Origin: JBKPNZ01 sp046732895
GTDB taxonomy: Bacteria; Actinomycetota; Thermoleophilia; Solirubrobacterales; 70-9
Assembly: GCA_046732895.1 (NCBI GenBank)
Contig: JBKPNZ010000045.1
Coordinates: 1-64,000, forward strand
Length of the DNA stretch: 64,000 bases
Reading direction: 5' to 3'
A program made the translations under genes and the position numbers. Below the pieces are notes generated by a model. The model made no database searches and was not told the origin of the DNA. It saw only the letters and a list, made by a program, of their open reading frames with translations. Each line of letters opens with the position of its first letter. Within the stretch, counting starts at the first letter, position 1. Shown one piece after another: positions 1-7,635 of this stretch.

Positions 1-311
1 CGCAGCGCCGCGGCATCATCGGCGTCGATCCGCTCGTCGGCGTCCAGGTAGAGGACCCAGTCAGCGCCGTGCTCGATCGCCGCGTCGAGCAGGCGCTGGC
101 GGTTGGCGGCGTCGTCCCAGCCGCTGTAGCTCTCGCGGCGCGGGTTCCGCAGCACCTCCTCCACCAGCGGATCGGCCTCGAGCAGCTCCGCGGTCGCGTC
201 GGTTGAGCCGTCGTCGAGGGCTAACACGGCGTCGGCGAAGCGGCCGACGGACTCGAGCCAGCCCGGGATGTCGGCGGCGGCGTTGCGCGCGGGCAGCAGG
301 CAGACGAACAT
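1..311 (-). CDS. Glycosyltransferase family 2, N-terminal part (cut by window edge)
   Basis: Reading from an ATG at 311 towards base 1, the frame stays open for 103 codons and runs off the window. The product begins MFVCLLPARNAAADIPGWL and contains the GT-A landmarks DDGSTDAT (nucleotide-binding loop, about residues 33-40) and YLDADERI (DXD-type metal site, near residue 92). Family 2 enzymes transfer a sugar from a nucleotide sugar to a lipid, glycan or protein. The acceptor cannot be read from this part. The start lies only 12 bp from the divergent LCP-like gene, so the two must share a very compact promoter or one start is misplaced. Confidence 0.8.
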   Translation of the reverse strand, partial: MFVCLLPARNAAADIPGWLESVGRFADAVLALDDGSTDATAELLEADPLVEEVLRNPRRESYSGWDDAANRQRLLDAAIEHGADWVLYLDADERIDADDAAAL

Positions 312-323
312 TGCGCCTGAATC

Positions 324-986
324 ATGGCGACCGCCCTCGCAATCATGGACCGCGCGGCGTTCGAGGCGAACACGGACGTGATCGTCGTCGCGGATCGCAA
401 CCGGACCCGCCTCACCTGGATCCCGAGGGACCTTTGGTGCGAGGGGCTTGGCGATCGCGTGAACCAGGCCTATCGCCTCGGCGGGCATGCGGCCTTGGCT
501 CGCGCACTCTCCGAACACGGGATCGAGATCGATCACAGCGTCTGCGCCCGGCGCGATGCGATCGAGGCCGTGGCGGCGGAGCTGGTGGTCCGGATGCCGG
601 TCCGAGAGCGAGCCGCGTTCTGGTACCCGCTCACCCCGACGGCGCCGATCGAGGAAGGCCGCAAGGAGATCGTGTTCGAGCCGCCGTTCGAGGACCTCAC
701 CGGCGAGCGAATCCACCAGTGGGTCGGCGCGCGCTACGGGGTCGATGGCGCGGGCTCAGACCTGGACCGCATCGCCCGGCAGCAGGAGCTGGTCGCCGTG
801 TTACTCGGCGACGGGGCCGACCTCTCGCGCGCCGCCGCCAACCCGGAGGCCCTTCGCGCATCCGGCCCTGAGGCCCTGGATGAGCTCGCGCAGGCCGACG
901 CGACGTGGGCCATCGCCACCTTCGGGCCGCTGCAACCGCGAAGCATCGGCGGCAGGGAGGTGCTCGTCAAGGTCCCCGAGGGTTAG
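324..986 (+). CDS. LytR-CpsA-Psr (LCP)-like protein without membrane anchor
   Basis: This is a 220-residue protein with an LCP-like core: a DVIVVADRN strand, the WIPRDLW motif (compare the usual SIPRD), a RVNQAYRLGG segment (usual KINAAYxxGG), then EIDHSV. LCP enzymes transfer undecaprenyl-linked glycopolymers to peptidoglycan. Typical members have an N-terminal membrane helix and 300 or more residues; neither is present here, so it may be a cytosolic or divergent relative. An alternative start is the second Met, eight codons in. It converges on the downstream amidase and the two stop regions overlap by 4 bp. The envelope-related neighbours fit an LCP role, but the exact activity is inference. 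Confidence 0.6.
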   Translation: MATALAIMDRAAFEANTDVIVVADRNRTRLTWIPRDLWCEGLGDRVNQAYRLGGHAALARALSEHGIEIDHSVCARRDAIEAVAAELVVRMPVRERAAFWYPLTPTAPIEEGRKEIVFEPPFEDLTGERIHQWVGARYGVDGAGSDLDRIARQQELVAVLLGDGADLSRAAANPEALRASGPEALDELAQADATWAIATFGPLQPRSIGGREVLVKVPEG

Positions 987-1477
987 TCCGGCAGTTCGCC
1001 CGCTCTGTGGATCAGGCGGTCGAGGTCCAGGTTTCCCGGGCACTCCTTGGCGGCGAAGATCTCGCGGTGGCCGACCACGTGCTCGCGGTCGAGGGGAATC
1101 TCCCAGCGCCTTGCGATCGCCGCGATGAGTGCCGCCCCGCTTTCGTATTGAGCCGCGGACCGCTCGGCACCGAGCGGGTCGCCCCCGTCCTCGAATTCGA
1201 TGCCCACGGTGTAGAGGTTCGGGTTCGCCTCGGTGAGGAAGGCGGCGGTCGGCTCGAGGACACGGCCGCAGTGGCGCGCCGTGTCGGCCTCGTCCACGAA
1301 CTGGCCGATCCGCCCGTCGAGGCCGATCAGATAGTGCGAGCTGACGCCGCTGCTGCGGCCCGCGAACCATGCCACGGTCGACCCATAGGTCCCGACGTTC
1401 GTGTGAAGGACGATCGCCCGTGGCCGCTCACCGCGTCGGCCCGTCTCGAAATTCGGCGTGACGTGACGCTCGATCAC
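983..1477 (-). CDS. N-acetylmuramoyl-L-alanine amidase (PGRP/Amidase_2 type)
   Basis: This is a 164-residue single-domain amidase expected to cleave the bond between MurNAc and the stem peptide. Zinc ligands of the T7-lysozyme/PGRP fold are visible: His25 in VLHTN, His137 in VVGHREI and Cys146 in KECPGN, with Lys144 at the usual catalytic support position. No signal peptide or wall-binding domain is seen, so export is not obvious; a cytoplasmic recycling role is possible. It starts with GTG, 21 bp downstream of the trxB stop on the same strand, so the two are probably co-transcribed. Confidence 0.85.
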   Translation of the reverse strand: MIERHVTPNFETGRRGERPRAIVLHTNVGTYGSTVAWFAGRSSGVSSHYLIGLDGRIGQFVDEADTARHCGRVLEPTAAFLTEANPNLYTVGIEFEDGGDPLGAERSAAQYESGAALIAAIARRWEIPLDREHVVGHREIFAAKECPGNLDLDRLIHRAGELPD

Positions 1478-1498
1478 GTCCGCACGACCTCGGTTTGC

Positions 1499-2503
1499 CT
1501 ACGACGGAGTGGGCGCGACTTCGACGGGCTCGCCGCCGCGCATCCAGTGCGCCTCGGGCGAGGGCGGCGTGTCGCGCAGGTACCACTCGGCATCGAGGGC
1601 GCCCATACAACCGGTGCCCGCCGCCGTGACGGCCTGCCGGTAGATGTGGTCGACGAGGTCGCCGACGGCGAAGACGCCGCCGAGCTTGGTTCGCGTCGAT
1701 CCCGGCTGCGTGACGACGTAGCCGTTCTCGTCGGTCTCCACCTGGTCCTCGACGAGCTCGGAGCGCGGGGTGTGTCCGATGGCGACGAAGGCCCCGCCCA
1801 CGTCGATCGACTCCTCGGCGTCGGTCTCCGTGTTGCGCAGGCGGATCGACGCGATCTTGCCGTCGTCACCGGCGACGAACTCGAGCGGCACGTATGGGGT
1901 CTTGAACGAGATGTTCGGCTTCTCGCGCGCCCGGTCGAGCATGATCTTCGACGCCCGGAACTCGGGCCGGCGGTGGACGATGTCGAGGTCGGAGGCGAAC
2001 TTGGAGATGAAGATCGAGTCCTCCATCGCCGAGTCCCCGCCACCGATCACCGCGACCTTCTCGTCCTTGAAGAAGGCGCCATCGCAGACGCCGCACGTGG
2101 AAACGCCACGGCCCTGAAGCTCCTGCTCGCCCGGGATTCCGAGCCGCTTCGGCTCGGCGCCCATCGCGAGGATGATCGCCTTCGCGGCGTACTCCTCATC
2201 GCCCACGAAAACTCGCTGCACGTCCCCGTCGGAGAGCTCGATGCGGGTGGCGTCGTCGGTGATGAAGCGGGTCCCGAACTTCTCGGCCTGCGCACGGAAC
2301 TCATTCATCATCTCCGGCCCCATGATCCCGTCGGGGTAGCCGGGGTAGTTCTCGACATCGGTCGTGTTCTGGAGCTGGCCACCCCACTGGAAGCCCTCGA
2401 TCACGAGCGGCTCGAGATTGGCCCGCGACGCATAGAGCGCCGCCGTGTAGCCGGCGGGCCCACCGCCCAGGATGATCAGGTTCTCGACCTTGTTCTCGCT
2501 CAT
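1499..2503 (-). CDS. trxB: Thioredoxin reductase
   Basis: This 334-residue flavoprotein transfers electrons from NADPH through FAD to thioredoxin. The FAD motif GGGPAGYTAA is at residues 13-22, the redox-active pair is Cys137-Gly-Val-Cys140, a second nucleotide motif GGGDSA follows, and the C-terminal FAD-binding segment is GVFAVGDLVD. Length is standard for the low-molecular-weight bacterial family. A GGGAAG-like ribosome site precedes the ATG. Unlike many actinobacteria, no thioredoxin gene follows; the next gene is an amidase. A symmetric element about 80 bp upstream may be its operator. Confidence 0.95.
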   Translation of the reverse strand: MSENKVENLIILGGGPAGYTAALYASRANLEPLVIEGFQWGGQLQNTTDVENYPGYPDGIMGPEMMNEFRAQAEKFGTRFITDDATRIELSDGDVQRVFVGDEEYAAKAIILAMGAEPKRLGIPGEQELQGRGVSTCGVCDGAFFKDEKVAVIGGGDSAMEDSIFISKFASDLDIVHRRPEFRASKIMLDRAREKPNISFKTPYVPLEFVAGDDGKIASIRLRNTETDAEESIDVGGAFVAIGHTPRSELVEDQVETDENGYVVTQPGSTRTKLGGVFAVGDLVDHIYRQAVTAAGTGCMGALDAEWYLRDTPPSPEAHWMRGGEPVEVAPTPS

Positions 2504-2578
2504 CTGATTCTTCTTCCCGAAGTGCCTTCCGCTCTCATGTTGTCAGTCTCGCAAGCGGAAGATTCGCTACACGAAGTG

Positions 2579-2597
2579 TACTTCACTTTATGAAGTA
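2579..2597. promoter_or_regulatory. Perfect inverted repeat upstream of trxB, possible operator
   Basis: TACTTCA and TGAAGTA form 7-bp perfect arms around a 5-bp centre. An overlapping GAAGT/ACTTC repeat (2573-2584) lies beside it, so the block carries two nested symmetric sites. It is AT-rich compared with its surroundings, sits 76-94 bp before the trxB ATG and covers the stop codon of the upstream flippase-like gene. This looks like a repressor or activator site for trxB; the regulator is unknown. Confidence 0.45.
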
Positions 2598-3838
2598 ATG
2601 GAGCTCCCCGCGGGCGCCTTGGAGCCCTCCGACACACCGGAGCCGACCCGAGCCTCATCGCGCGCCGCGCCGCCCTCGCCCATCGCCTCGGGTGGGGTCG
2701 CTCGCCCCTCCTGCTCCCACCGCGTGACGGTCCGCCGCAGCTGGAAGAAGGCGATGACCCCGGGGGGAATCGGCATCCAGAAGGCGATCACGCGATACGT
2801 GAGAACCGCCGCGAAGACCGTCGAGCCGGGCAGGCCGAACAGGGCGAAGGCTCCGATCATCCCCGCGTCGACCCCGCCGACACCGCCAGGGAGTGGAATG
2901 AGGTTCGCGAACATCCCGATGAAGAAGCCCTGGATCACGACCCCCAGCGGGACCTCGACTCCGAAGGCGTGGAAGCTCGCCCAGAGGATGCCGACGTTGG
3001 CGCCCCAGAAGCCCACCGCGCCGAGGATCGCGAGGCCGCCGCGCTGCGGGTTGCGAACGAAGTCGATCGCCGTCCGGGTGCCGCTACCGAGGGTGGCAGG
3101 CGCCGTGGCCAGCGCGCGAATCATGCGGTCGCGGCGCCGGTCGCCCAGCCGCCCCGCGAGCCGTCGCTCGAGGTCGCCCGGAATCAGCGCGATGCCCAGG
3201 AAGACCACGATGATGACCCCCGCGATCGCGGCGGGGACGATCGTCAGCCCGGCGGGGTTGTCCCCGTTGATCACACCGGTCCGCAGCAGGATGCCGGCGA
3301 GGATCAGAGCCAGCATGTAGACGGCGTAGAGCAGCACCAGGAAGGCGACCATCCGGCACGCCGATTGGCGCCGGGGCATGCCCGCCTTGCGCAGCGCCCA
3401 GTAGGTCAGCACGATGCCGCCCGCGCCGCCCGCCGAGAAGAGCCGCGTAGCCGCCAGCCCGGCCATGGTGATCTGGTACGACTCGCTCCACTCGAGGTGC
3501 AGCACGTGCTCGCCGACGACGCCGCGGAAGAGGGCGACGTAGGAGAAGAAGGACAGGACGCAGAAGCCGAGCGCGACGGCGAGCCAGATGGCGTTCGCAT
3601 CGCCAAGCTTCGCGAACGCGTCCTCGAGGTCGAAGAGCTTCGGCGCGCCGAGGTAGATGCCCACGACGAGGACGAGCACGATGACGATCGTCTGCGCCAG
3701 CCGCTTGGGATCCTCGAAGAACGAGGGCTCGTAATCGTCGTCCTCCTCCTCGTCCCCGTCATTCGAGGAGGCCGCATTCTGCGGGCCGGCGACCTGGCCC
3801 TCCCCTTCCTCCCACTGTGATGCACCGGGGCGGGTCAT
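2588..3838 (-). CDS. Flippase-like / lysylphosphatidylglycerol synthase TM-region family membrane protein
   Basis: The product has about 416 residues. It has an acidic cytoplasmic N-terminus (a run of Asp/Glu near residues 28-40), then many hydrophobic helices from TIVIVLVLVVGIYLGAP onward. The segments FFIGMFANLIPLPGGVG and GVDAGMIGAFALFGLP match the conserved glycine/proline signature of the UPF0104/LPG-synthase membrane domain. The aminoacyl-transfer domain of MprF is absent, so it is probably a lipid-handling or flippase-like protein rather than a full synthase. The start is taken as the ATG at 3838; an ATG 30 bp upstream is also possible. Substrate unknown. Confidence 0.7.
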   Translation of the reverse strand: MTRPGASQWEEGEGQVAGPQNAASSNDGDEEEDDDYEPSFFEDPKRLAQTIVIVLVLVVGIYLGAPKLFDLEDAFAKLGDANAIWLAVALGFCVLSFFSYVALFRGVVGEHVLHLEWSESYQITMAGLAATRLFSAGGAGGIVLTYWALRKAGMPRRQSACRMVAFLVLLYAVYMLALILAGILLRTGVINGDNPAGLTIVPAAIAGVIIVVFLGIALIPGDLERRLAGRLGDRRRDRMIRALATAPATLGSGTRTAIDFVRNPQRGGLAILGAVGFWGANVGILWASFHAFGVEVPLGVVIQGFFIGMFANLIPLPGGVGGVDAGMIGAFALFGLPGSTVFAAVLTYRVIAFWMPIPPGVIAFFQLRRTVTRWEQEGRATPPEAMGEGGAARDEARVGSGVSEGSKAPAGSSITS

Positions 3839-3917
3839 CTGGGATCCATATCCTCGCAGGCGCGGCACCCATCACAAGGTACGCACATGCAAATCGCGGC
3901 CTTCGCGCCTAGATGAT

Positions 3918-4913
3918 CTAGCCGTTGGCCAGGCGCTCCAGCCGCTGGACCGCCGCGCTGAAGCGCAGGGCGAGCGGTTCGACGACGGGCTCGCCCCTGC
4001 GGACCAGGACGACCAGCGCGGCCCCCGCGATCAGGTCGGTGACGTAATGCTCGCCGAGGTAGACGAGCGCGAAGCCGAGCGTGAGCGCATATCCCCAACC
4101 GGCCGCGCCGGCCATGGTGCCCGTCTCGGCGAGCAGGAGGGCGGCCATCAGCGACGTGGCGAAGTGAAGGGACGGCATCGCGGCCCAGGGATTCCCGCCG
4201 AGCGAGTCATAGAGCGTCGGCCAGGCACGGCCCCAGGCGCGCTCGCCGACGTCGACCATCAGCCGCCGAAGGCGAGGCGGCGGCTCGGAGCGCGCCACCT
4301 CAGCCTCGATGCGCTCCACCTCCGCATCGAGGTGCCCTTCCTCGGAGGCCCACCAGGGCGGTGCGGTCGGTACCAGGGAGTAGAGCGCGCAGCCCAGGTC
4401 GTAGGTGGCAGCCATCTGCCGGGCCGCGCGCGCAAAGCGCTCGTCGTGGCGGGCCAGCACGTAGGCCAACGCGGCGTGCGGCTCGAAGAACCAGACCCAG
4501 TGGATCACTGCGAGCACCCGGTCGAGTGCCGTGACCCCGTCGCGGCGTGCAAGCGCGCGCTGCAGCCGCACTCCCGGCAGCTCGCCGGCGCCGAGCACCC
4601 GATCGAGCGTGATCGGGTAGCGCACGCGGAGCCGGCGCCGGAGCCCCTCCGGGTCGTCGTACGGAAGCTCGTGGACGACGGTGAAGGCCCACATCTGCAG
4701 GCCGAAGACGGCGGCGTCGCGCAGCTTCGTGCGGGGGGCCAGGACGGCCAGTCCGATCGGGCCGGCCACGCAGGCCGCGGTCGTCACGGCCGGACGTACG
4801 CACGCTCGCCGCCGGATCAGGGGCACGACGACCGCGGCGGCCACGGCGGCGACCGCGGCGCCGCGGACGGCGCCGCGCAGTGCGGGATTCGTCGAGCGTC
4901 GACGTCGGCCCAA
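3918..4913 (-). CDS. PAP2-superfamily membrane phosphatase / phosphotransferase
   Basis: This is an integral membrane protein of about 331 residues. The C-terminal half holds the PAP2 acid-phosphatase signature: AMPSLHFATSL (catalytic-region Ser-Leu-His) and, after one helix, GEHYVTDLIAG with the second conserved His and Asp. Members dephosphorylate or exchange head groups on membrane lipids, including inositol-phosphoryl transfer. The start is set at TTG 4913, because a TATACT box lies exactly 9 nt upstream, a pattern seen at several genes here. It diverges from the epimerase gene across 27 bp. Confidence 0.7.
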   Translation of the reverse strand: MGRRRRSTNPALRGAVRGAAVAAVAAAVVVPLIRRRACVRPAVTTAACVAGPIGLAVLAPRTKLRDAAVFGLQMWAFTVVHELPYDDPEGLRRRLRVRYPITLDRVLGAGELPGVRLQRALARRDGVTALDRVLAVIHWVWFFEPHAALAYVLARHDERFARAARQMAATYDLGCALYSLVPTAPPWWASEEGHLDAEVERIEAEVARSEPPPRLRRLMVDVGERAWGRAWPTLYDSLGGNPWAAMPSLHFATSLMAALLLAETGTMAGAAGWGYALTLGFALVYLGEHYVTDLIAGAALVVLVRRGEPVVEPLALRFSAAVQRLERLANG

Positions 4914-4922
4914 GGCGCGGCG

Positions 4923-4930
4923 AGTATAAG
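4923..4930. promoter_or_regulatory. Shared divergent -10 region (TATACT minus / TATAAG plus)
   Basis: The sequence AGTATAAG reads TATACT on the minus strand (9 nt before the PAP2 TTG at 4913) and TATAAG on the plus strand (10 nt before the epimerase TTG at 4941). The two -10 boxes overlap, so initiation in one direction should exclude the other. Both transcripts would be leaderless. Confidence 0.4.
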
Positions 4931-4940
4931 TCGGGGTGGG

Positions 4941-5927
4941 TTGGCGCAGACAGGGCGATTCGAGGGCCGCACGGCCGCCGTCACCGGGGCTGGGGGGTTC
5001 ATCGGCAACGCGGTCACGGCCCGTCTCGCGGCTGAGGGAGCGCGTGTGAGCGGCCTGGACGTCGCCGCGCCGGCGCTCGATCGCATCGCCGAGGCCGGGG
5101 GCCAGCCGGTACTCGCAGACGTCACAGATCGCGAAGCGCTCGAGGCCGCTCTGGATGGCATCGACCTCGTCGTCCACACGGCGGCCTTCGTCCGCGAGTG
5201 GGGCGAGATGGAGGATTTCGTCCGCCTGAACGTCGGCGGGACGGTGAACGCCCTCGACGCCGCCGCGCGGACGGGCGTCGAGCGCTTCGTTCACATCAGC
5301 TCCGTCGTCGTCTATGGCTACGACCATCCGGGCGAGCAGGACGAGGCAGCCCATCGGCGCGCCTACGGCAACCCCTACATCGACACGAAATCGGCATCCG
5401 ATCGGATTGCGTGCGAGCGAGGGGCGGTGGTCATCCGCCCCGGCGACGTCTACGGGCCCGGCGGCACCCAGTGGATCCTGCGTCCCGTGCAGATGGCGAA
5501 GGCCGGACGCCTGGCGCTGGCCGGCCGCGGTGACGGCGTGATGCTGCCCCTCTACGTGGACGACCTGGTCGAGGCGATCCTGCTCGGGCTCCAGAAGGGC
5601 GAGCCCGGCCGCGCCTACACGGCGTGGGACGGTAGTGCTGTGACCTTCGACGACTACTTCAATCGGATCGCGCGGATGACCGGAGGCCCCGAGGTCCGCC
5701 ACCTCCCCCGCCCCGTGCTCGAGCTGGCGGGCGCCGCGATGGAGCGCTGGGCAAGGCTCCGCGGCGCCCCACCGGAGTTCACGGCGCGCGCCATCACCTT
5801 CGTCGACCGCCGGGGCACGATCTCGACGGAGCGGATCCGCTCGGAGCTCGGCTGGGAGCCGCAGGTCACCCTGGAGGAGGGCCTGCGGCGCACGGAGGAG
5901 TGGCTGCGCGGCGAGGGGCTTCTGTAA
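4941..5927 (+). CDS. NAD-dependent epimerase/dehydratase (extended SDR, 3-beta-HSD-like)
   Basis: This short-chain dehydrogenase of the extended type has about 328 residues. The dinucleotide motif GAGGFIG is near the N-terminus, the catalytic Tyr-x-x-x-Lys is present in NPYIDTK, and the substrate-region segments VIRPGDVYGPG and LPLYVDDLVEAI are typical of 3-beta-hydroxysteroid dehydrogenase and sugar epimerase relatives. A Ser in HISSVVVYG completes the triad. The start is the TTG at 4941, the only plausible initiator before the Rossmann motif. The substrate (sterol-like lipid or nucleotide sugar) cannot be decided from sequence. Confidence 0.8.
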   Translation: MAQTGRFEGRTAAVTGAGGFIGNAVTARLAAEGARVSGLDVAAPALDRIAEAGGQPVLADVTDREALEAALDGIDLVVHTAAFVREWGEMEDFVRLNVGGTVNALDAAARTGVERFVHISSVVVYGYDHPGEQDEAAHRRAYGNPYIDTKSASDRIACERGAVVIRPGDVYGPGGTQWILRPVQMAKAGRLALAGRGDGVMLPLYVDDLVEAILLGLQKGEPGRAYTAWDGSAVTFDDYFNRIARMTGGPEVRHLPRPVLELAGAAMERWARLRGAPPEFTARAITFVDRRGTISTERIRSELGWEPQVTLEEGLRRTEEWLRGEGLL

Positions 5928-5934
5928 CCGGGAG

Positions 5935-6798
5935 CTAGGCGGGCGCGGCCAGGGTGCGCTTGCCGGCCGAGAGTCCCGCGGGGTCGATCGGGCCCGGCAT
6001 GAGCTCCTCCGGCGGTGGGATCTCGACCCCGATCGCACGCATCCGCCGCTGGAGGGCCATGTAGGCGAAGCCGTAGATCTGCGACGAGTGGAAGGCGTAG
6101 GAGACGAACTCGCGCGGGCTCTCGGCCTGCGGCGGGGCGAACACCTCGGCGGCGCGCGGAAGTAGCCGGGTCAGCGTCCTCAGGATCACCTCGTGCATCC
6201 CGGGGCGCTCGTCGCAGACGTCCCGCAGGAAGCGGACGCCGAATGCGATGTGGCGGTGCTCGTCGCGCTCGACCAGGGTGAACCCCTTGTGGAATCCGGG
6301 GTATAGGCCGTGGTCTGCCTGGTACTGGAGGATCGTCCGCTGGCCCGTCATCGCCAGCACGCCCTCGGTGACCATGTGGTAGATGACGATGCCCTCGACG
6401 AAGAGCTCGAGGTCGTCGGGCCGGGCCAGAAGGCGGTTCGCGACGTCGCGCAGCGAATCGTCGAAGAGGAAGTGCCAGGCCTCCAGCATGGTCGCCTCGA
6501 TCTCGTGCAGGCGTCCGCGAAGATCGCCGGACTCGAGGGCGAGCACCTCGGCCGCGAAGCGGTCGAAGAAGACCGCGTGGCGGGCCTCGTCGACGAGCTG
6601 CGTGGCGAGGAACGCCTCGACCTCGCCGCTCGGTGCCGCCATCAGGAACGGCGCGAGGTCGGCGGTCACGCGCTCCTCGCCGACGTAGAAGCTGCCAAGC
6701 GTCCAGGTCAGATGAGCCTGACCCTCGGAGGGCGTCGCGAGGAACTGCTCGCGGTCGACGGAGAAGTCGAGCTCGTGGGCCCGCCAGTTCTGCCGCTC
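5935..6798 (-). CDS. R2-like ligand-binding oxidase (R2lox)-type ferritin-fold protein, separated from its start by an in-frame TAG
   Basis: The translation has the metal ligands of the R2lox/R2 family in order: Glu in VGEERV, Glu and His in VDEARH, Glu in VTEGVLAMTG, and Glu and His in RDEHRH. The Val and Tyr that form the ether cross-link in R2lox (Val of GEERV, Tyr of IYHMV) are also there. The only ordinary initiator downstream of the TAG at 6799-6801 is GTG 6669, which encodes that Val; starting there would lose the first Glu ligand and the first helix. The helix sequence ERQNWRAHELDFS begins immediately after the TAG and continues the frame of the SCP2 gene. So this is a nonsense-interrupted gene, a sequencing error or a readthrough product. 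Confidence 0.75.
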   Translation of the reverse strand, partial: ERQNWRAHELDFSVDREQFLATPSEGQAHLTWTLGSFYVGEERVTADLAPFLMAAPSGEVEAFLATQLVDEARHAVFFDRFAAEVLALESGDLRGRLHEIEATMLEAWHFLFDDSLRDVANRLLARPDDLELFVEGIVIYHMVTEGVLAMTGQRTILQYQADHGLYPGFHKGFTLVERDEHRHIAFGVRFLRDVCDERPGMHEVILRTLTRLLPRAAEVFAPPQAESPREFVSYAFHSSQIYGFAYMALQRRMRAIGVEIPPPEELMPGPIDPAGLSAGKRTLAAPA

Positions 6799-7548
6799 CT
6801 ACAGCGCATAGAGCTGCTCGTAGGAGAGCAGCTGGTCGCGGGGCATGCCGGCGCTGCGCTGGGCCGGATCGATGGCGCCGCCGCCGGCGCCGTTCATCTG
6901 TGACCCCCAGGAGCCAAGGCGGCTCTCCTGCAGCTCGCGCTGGCGCTGCTCGCGCTCGAGCTCCGGGCCGTCGCGGCCGTCGGCCCGCTCGATCCAGCGT
7001 CCCAGCAGCGTCACGGCCGGGATGTCGCCCTCGACCTCGGTGAGGCCGGACTGCATCGCCGTCGTCGGCGACAGGGTGCCGGCGACGAGCGACTGCCATG
7101 TCTCGGCGGAGAGGCTCACGACAGCGCGGCGGCGGGGCTCGGCTCCATCGTCGGTTGGCGACGGATCCGGCTCTGCGCCGGGGGCGAGCGCATCGACGCG
7201 CACGGTGCCGTCGTCGATGCGCACCGCCCAGCGGCCCCCGCCCTCGCCGGTCAGCTCGTAGTCGACCGTGAAGTGTTCGTCCTTTGTCCAGGCGGGGTCG
7301 ATCGCATGGGCCAGAGCACGAAACGCGAGGTCCGGGTCGATGCGCCCGCCGCGGCGGGCGAGCTCGCGGGCGCCACCGCTGCCGAAGAGCTCACGCAGGG
7401 GCAGCCGCTCGCCATCGTCGCGACGTATCCGCCGGCGCTCCGCCAACAGGGAGCGCGCCAGGCGCGTCGCCAGGCGTGGGTTGCGGCGCAGGAGCCGCAG
7501 GCCGGTCCCCCGCTCGCCCGTGTCCTCAATCGACTCGACCGTAGCCAA
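6799..7548 (-). CDS. SCP2 sterol-carrier-domain protein ending in the N-terminal segment of R2lox
   Basis: This is a 249-residue frame starting at TTG 7548, with a GGAGA ribosome site 6 nt upstream. Residues from about 65 to 200 look like an SCP2 lipid-carrier domain: VDYELTGEGGGRWAVRIDDG, then VVSLSAETWQSLVAGTLSP and VEGDIPAV. SCP2 domains bind long-chain lipids in a hydrophobic tunnel. The last residues, SYEQLYAL, match the opening helix of R2-like oxidases, and the stop is a TAG in the same frame as the following oxidase domain. The natural product may therefore be one SCP2-R2lox polypeptide of about 537 residues. Confidence 0.7.
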   Translation of the reverse strand: MATVESIEDTGERGTGLRLLRRNPRLATRLARSLLAERRRIRRDDGERLPLRELFGSGGARELARRGGRIDPDLAFRALAHAIDPAWTKDEHFTVDYELTGEGGGRWAVRIDDGTVRVDALAPGAEPDPSPTDDGAEPRRRAVVSLSAETWQSLVAGTLSPTTAMQSGLTEVEGDIPAVTLLGRWIERADGRDGPELEREQRQRELQESRLGSWGSQMNGAGGGAIDPAQRSAGMPRDQLLSYEQLYAL

Positions 7549-7620
7549 CGCTCGTCTCCGCGCCGGATTGTGACGCACGGGACGGCACTCCGGCGGCGCG
7601 GCACCTGCAGGGTCCGTGAT

Positions 7621-7626
7621 TAGAAT
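7621..7626 (+). promoter_or_regulatory. -10 box TAGAAT of the oxidase-like operon
   Basis: TAGAAT ends 9 nt before the TTG start at 7636, which would make the first gene leaderless. No good -35 element is visible at the expected distance. The same TAGAAT with the same 9-nt gap precedes the ABC transporter gene at 22826. Confidence 0.4.
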
Positions 7627-7635
7627 GCTCGCGCC

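Noticed and set aside
4917..6038. Long minus-strand frame that would extend the PAP2 protein upstream through the epimerase gene
   Set aside because: The upstream part is antisense to a clear SDR gene and lacks homology; the TTG at 4913 with a TATACT box is a better start.
6799..6801. Genome-wide reassignment of TAG as a sense codon
   Set aside because: TAG ends many ordinary genes here (for example the LCP-like gene, ctaB and the M23 paralogue), so this TAG must be a local event.
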